Source: an uncultured Flavobacteriaceae bacterium
GTDB lineage: Bacteria; Bacteroidota; Bacteroidia; Flavobacteriales; Flavobacteriaceae
Length of the DNA: 64,000 nt
Reading direction: 5' to 3'
Assembly (NCBI GenBank): GCA_943789455.1
Contig: CALSUE010000001.1
Coordinates: 251,001 to 315,000 of the forward strand
Shown here: piece after piece, positions 62,801-64,000 of the stretch
Numbering within the stretch: the stretch's first letter is position 1
How the letters are laid out: every line of letters starts with the position of its first letter
Notes under the pieces: model-generated
Seen by the model: only the letters and a program-made list of their open reading frames with translations
The model's database searches: none
What the model was told of the DNA's origin: nothing
Translations under genes and position numbers: made by a program

Positions 62801-64000
62801 TCAGTTGAAATTAGAGTAGGTAGAGCATCGACGGTTAACTTTATTGAATTGGATGTGTCATCACAACTATTGCCTGCTCTTTGTAAAAACACCCTGTATA
62901 AGTTATCATTTAATGCTAGCTGTAAATTAGTAATTTGTAATGTTGTAGAAGTACTTCCGTTATAAACTGCGTCATCAATTATAGAATTCCAGGTAGCTCC
63001 ATTATCAGTACTAAGCTCCCATTGAAAGGTGTCAGCAGTTGAGTCAATAGTAATCGTGGAAGTAGATAGTTGACAGAAGACAACATCTTCAAAAGGAGTA
63101 TTTAATACTATTGGCGCCCCTATACTATAGTCACTATTAGGTATTGTATAACCATCAGTAATGCCTATTACTATTCCTTGTTCATCAACTGTAACTGGAG
63201 AGGAACCAATAAAATCATCATTATCTGCATCTGTATACCCAGCTTCAATAACATCGGTACAATCATCTCCATCGCTATCAGGATCTAAATAGCTTAATAT
63301 GGTGTCTACATCTAAATCAGATACAGTATAATTCAGAATGAAGTTATCTGCAATAGTTTCTAAAGCATCAACTAAACCATTAATCCCAACTGAAGTTGAA
63401 GAATTGTCTATAGTTCCATTTAGGTCCGAATCTAATTGTGTATGACCGGCTTCAAATAAATCATAGACACCGTCATTATCTGAATCTAAATCTAAATAAT
63501 CTAAGACTCCATCATTATCTGAGTCAATAGGTGTTATGGGTGAGGTGAAAACATCGTCTAAACCATCTAAGTTAGTATCAACTCCAGTTAATACCACACT
63601 AGTTCCTTGTGCTTCTATAATATCAGTTATTCCGTCATTATCGCTATCTGCATCAAAAGCGTTTTCAATACCATCATTATCTGTATCAATTCCAAAACAA
63701 GTTAAAATGATATTCCCATTGAAAGTAGAATTATCTGTATTGTTATTTAAAATATGATTAAAGTTTAATTGATTTACACTGTTTGCTACAAGTTTAAATG
63801 GAGTTGTTCCATCTGGTGTGGGATTAAATCTAAAACGCACCTCTGATGCAGAGAAATTATTGACTCCATCTTCAAAAATGTCATCAAAATCAGTATCTAC
63901 TAAAAGAATGTTGTCAGGATCTATTAATGTGATATTTTTTGTGTTTGGTCCTATGCTAAGAATAAAAGTTTCCCCGTTTGTAATTGTATGAGGGATTCCT
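59833..64000 (-). CDS. Giant repeat-rich surface protein with T9SS type B (gliding-motility CHU_C) sorting domain, N-terminus outside window
   Basis: The frame is open from the stop at 59833 to the window edge (about 1389 codons); a GTG at 63840 is only internal, since coding continues upstream of it (PDNILLVDTDFDDIFEDG). From N to C within the window: a part linked to calcium-binding thrombospondin type 3 repeats (GIDTDNDGIENAFDADSDND, SDNDGVLDYLDLDSDNDG), an Ig-like/SprB-like unit, seven repeats of about 110 residues each opening with a CDD/CDE motif and containing ITYH-ADA-type strands, an Ig-like domain, and the CHU_C end FFTPNNDGVNDTWAIKGA...NIFNRFGK. Exported to the surface by T9SS. Probably adhesin or structural; not known. 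The repeat region is richer in G+C than its surroundings. Confidence 0.9.
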   Translation of the reverse strand, partial: GIPHTITNGETFILSIGPNTKNITLIDPDNILLVDTDFDDIFEDGVNNFSASEVRFRFNPTPDGTTPFKLVANSVNQLNFNHILNNNTDNSTFNGNIILTCFGIDTDNDGIENAFDADSDNDGITDIIEAQGTSVVLTGVDTNLDGLDDVFTSPITPIDSDNDGVLDYLDLDSDNDGVYDLFEAGHTQLDSDLNGTIDNSSTSVGINGLVDALETIADNFILNYTVSDLDVDTILSYLDPDSDGDDCTDVIEAGYTDADNDDFIGSSPVTVDEQGIVIGITDGYTIPNSDYSIGAPIVLNTPFEDVVFCQLSTSTITIDSTADTFQWELSTDNGATWNSIIDDAVYNGSTSTTLQITNLQLALNDNLYRVFLQRAGNSCDDTSNSIKLTVDALPTLISTDFDIQRCDENRAGFVDFDLITDQTPQILNSLDPILNPDLTDFEVLYFDTLAEAEANTTAAIIANPYRVNTSDNPTIYARIHNRNNTTCFTTVEFKLKVTDTPTPTQPSVYRICDDTASGSDIDQKSLFLLNTKDAEILATVTNPGDYFISYHTDLADAQTSSTSNAIDKNSDYEVTLSQRIYVRIENIDNVACNTVSDDSPGSTFTSFELIVDPLPIITDTVELKQCDDDTDGFSLFNLNEAATDISTNYLNETFVFYPSLVDAENDTNAFTAAEVLVFENRTVTTDVVWARAISSENCYRIAQVDIIVSTTGLPATFQRSFSVCDDFLDIDGNDTANNDDNDGISAFDFSSVTAEVRALFPVSQQLTITYYRNQADALAELNAIADPSNYRNIGYPITQQIYIRVDSDLDNDCLGFGPYITLTVEPVTAQEVGALELCDDLDDGDGFNGIVQTFNLESQTPIILGTQDPVDFTVTYHNSAADALSGNAPIATPAMYQNSVPNLETIFVRVENNLSGCFTAQTSFDIIVNPLPVANFVEDLEICDDNTDGSAQNGFSQSFDLELQTAGILGTQDPAQFTVTYHASLADAQAGVLPLGSPFSNSVPFSQIIYARVYNSLTGCANGISNFNAIVNPEPTTENASNLSYCDDDLDGDDTNGFVQNIDLDSQITDILGPLQDPDDFNVTFHETQTDATDGTDALSSPYTNTTANQQTIFVRVENKDTQCVNDDFTFDVIVNPLPEFTVTSPQIVCLSGPDLTIFVENPAAVYDYVWTDPSGNEIIGSQITISSGGLYTVTATTTNGTGCTRTREILVNESSVATITDADVTIVDDSDNNSITIDPTNLGIGDYQYALIDEDGVLTSFQDLPFFDNLQGGFYTIVVQDKNGCRPDARLLVSVIEFPKFFTPNNDGVNDTWAIKGANSTFFPSAQINIFNRFGKIVAQIDIDTQGWDGTYGGKILASDDYWFSIILVDRNGALRERNGNFSLLRR

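Noticed and set aside
63838..63840. GTG at 63840 as the start of the giant surface protein
   Set aside because: The same frame continues open and protein-like (acidic, Ca-binding style) to the window edge, so the true start is outside.
1..64000. Mobile elements, CRISPR arrays, toxin-antitoxin or restriction systems
   Set aside because: No transposase, integrase, direct repeat array, or recognised defence gene was found; the window reads as core chromosome.

Overview
This window is a stretch of core chromosome from an AT-rich member of the phylum Bacteroidota, most likely family Flavobacteriaceae. The signs are: several secreted proteins ending in type IX secretion (T9SS) sorting domains (three of type A, one 'gliding motility' CHU_C type B); upstream elements of the Bacteroidota form TTG-N19..22-TAnnTTTG in place of E. 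coli-type promoters; no clear Shine-Dalgarno sequences; SpiI/SpII-type signal peptides; and gene groups typical of flavobacteria, such as LuxC-like acyl-CoA reductase/serC/serA/DUF1015 and BatA/DHOase-like. I see no tRNA, rRNA, CRISPR array, insertion sequence, phage gene or attachment site. Coding density is very high and no gene-free gap exceeds 300 bases.

Layout. 1-5588: acyl-CoA ligase (3' end cut off by the window edge) and purL, both leftward. 5868-10508: secreted T9SS cargo, namely a di-heme cytochrome c peroxidase-like protein and two tandem endonuclease I family nucleases. 10632-21377: RNA methyltransferase, recG, tag, pheT, pyrD, a LysE-type exporter, an HMG-CoA lyase-like enzyme and a 5'-nucleotidase lipoprotein. 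21445-26178: FecA-like TonB-dependent receptor, a membrane protein of unknown function, guaB. 26256-34855: a long leftward run (acyl-CoA reductase, serC, serA, DUF1015, PLP-binding YggS, exonuclease/GIY-YIG fusion, K+ channel, miaA, ompH) facing a ferredoxin gene across a compact divergent promoter. 35366-42681: ychF, a cyclophilin-FKBP fusion, prfC, a thioredoxin lipoprotein paired with a cysteine-rich propeller-like lipoprotein, a cyclophilin lipoprotein, idi and a PTPS/QueD family gene. 42694-48804: small unknown genes, a HAD phosphatase, an ECF sigma factor module, a large unknown protein and a metallo-beta-lactamase fold hydrolase. 48842-56235: a leftward set with esterase, a metal-site-less dihydroorotase homologue, BatA, an S10 peptidase, a TIGR02757 protein, a CPBP protease and a LolD-like ATPase. 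56495-64000: sucC, uvrB, and the 3' part of a giant repeat-rich T9SS type B surface protein.

Nucleotide metabolism recurs across the window (purL, guaB, pyrD, an inactive-looking pyrC homologue, secreted nucleases, 5'-nucleotidase). One can infer a route by which secreted nucleases and the nucleotidase feed nucleosides and phosphate to the cell, but these genes are scattered rather than one operon. I found no clear-cut new defence or mobile system. The most interesting items are: the dihydroorotase homologue that has lost its metal ligands; a class 2-like PyrD with cysteine at the catalytic base position; the DUF1015 gene inside a serine operon; the thioredoxin/CxCC lipoprotein pair; the exonuclease fused to a degenerate GIY-YIG domain, which follows yggS in the same frame after one stop codon; and four genes that appear to start with TTG.
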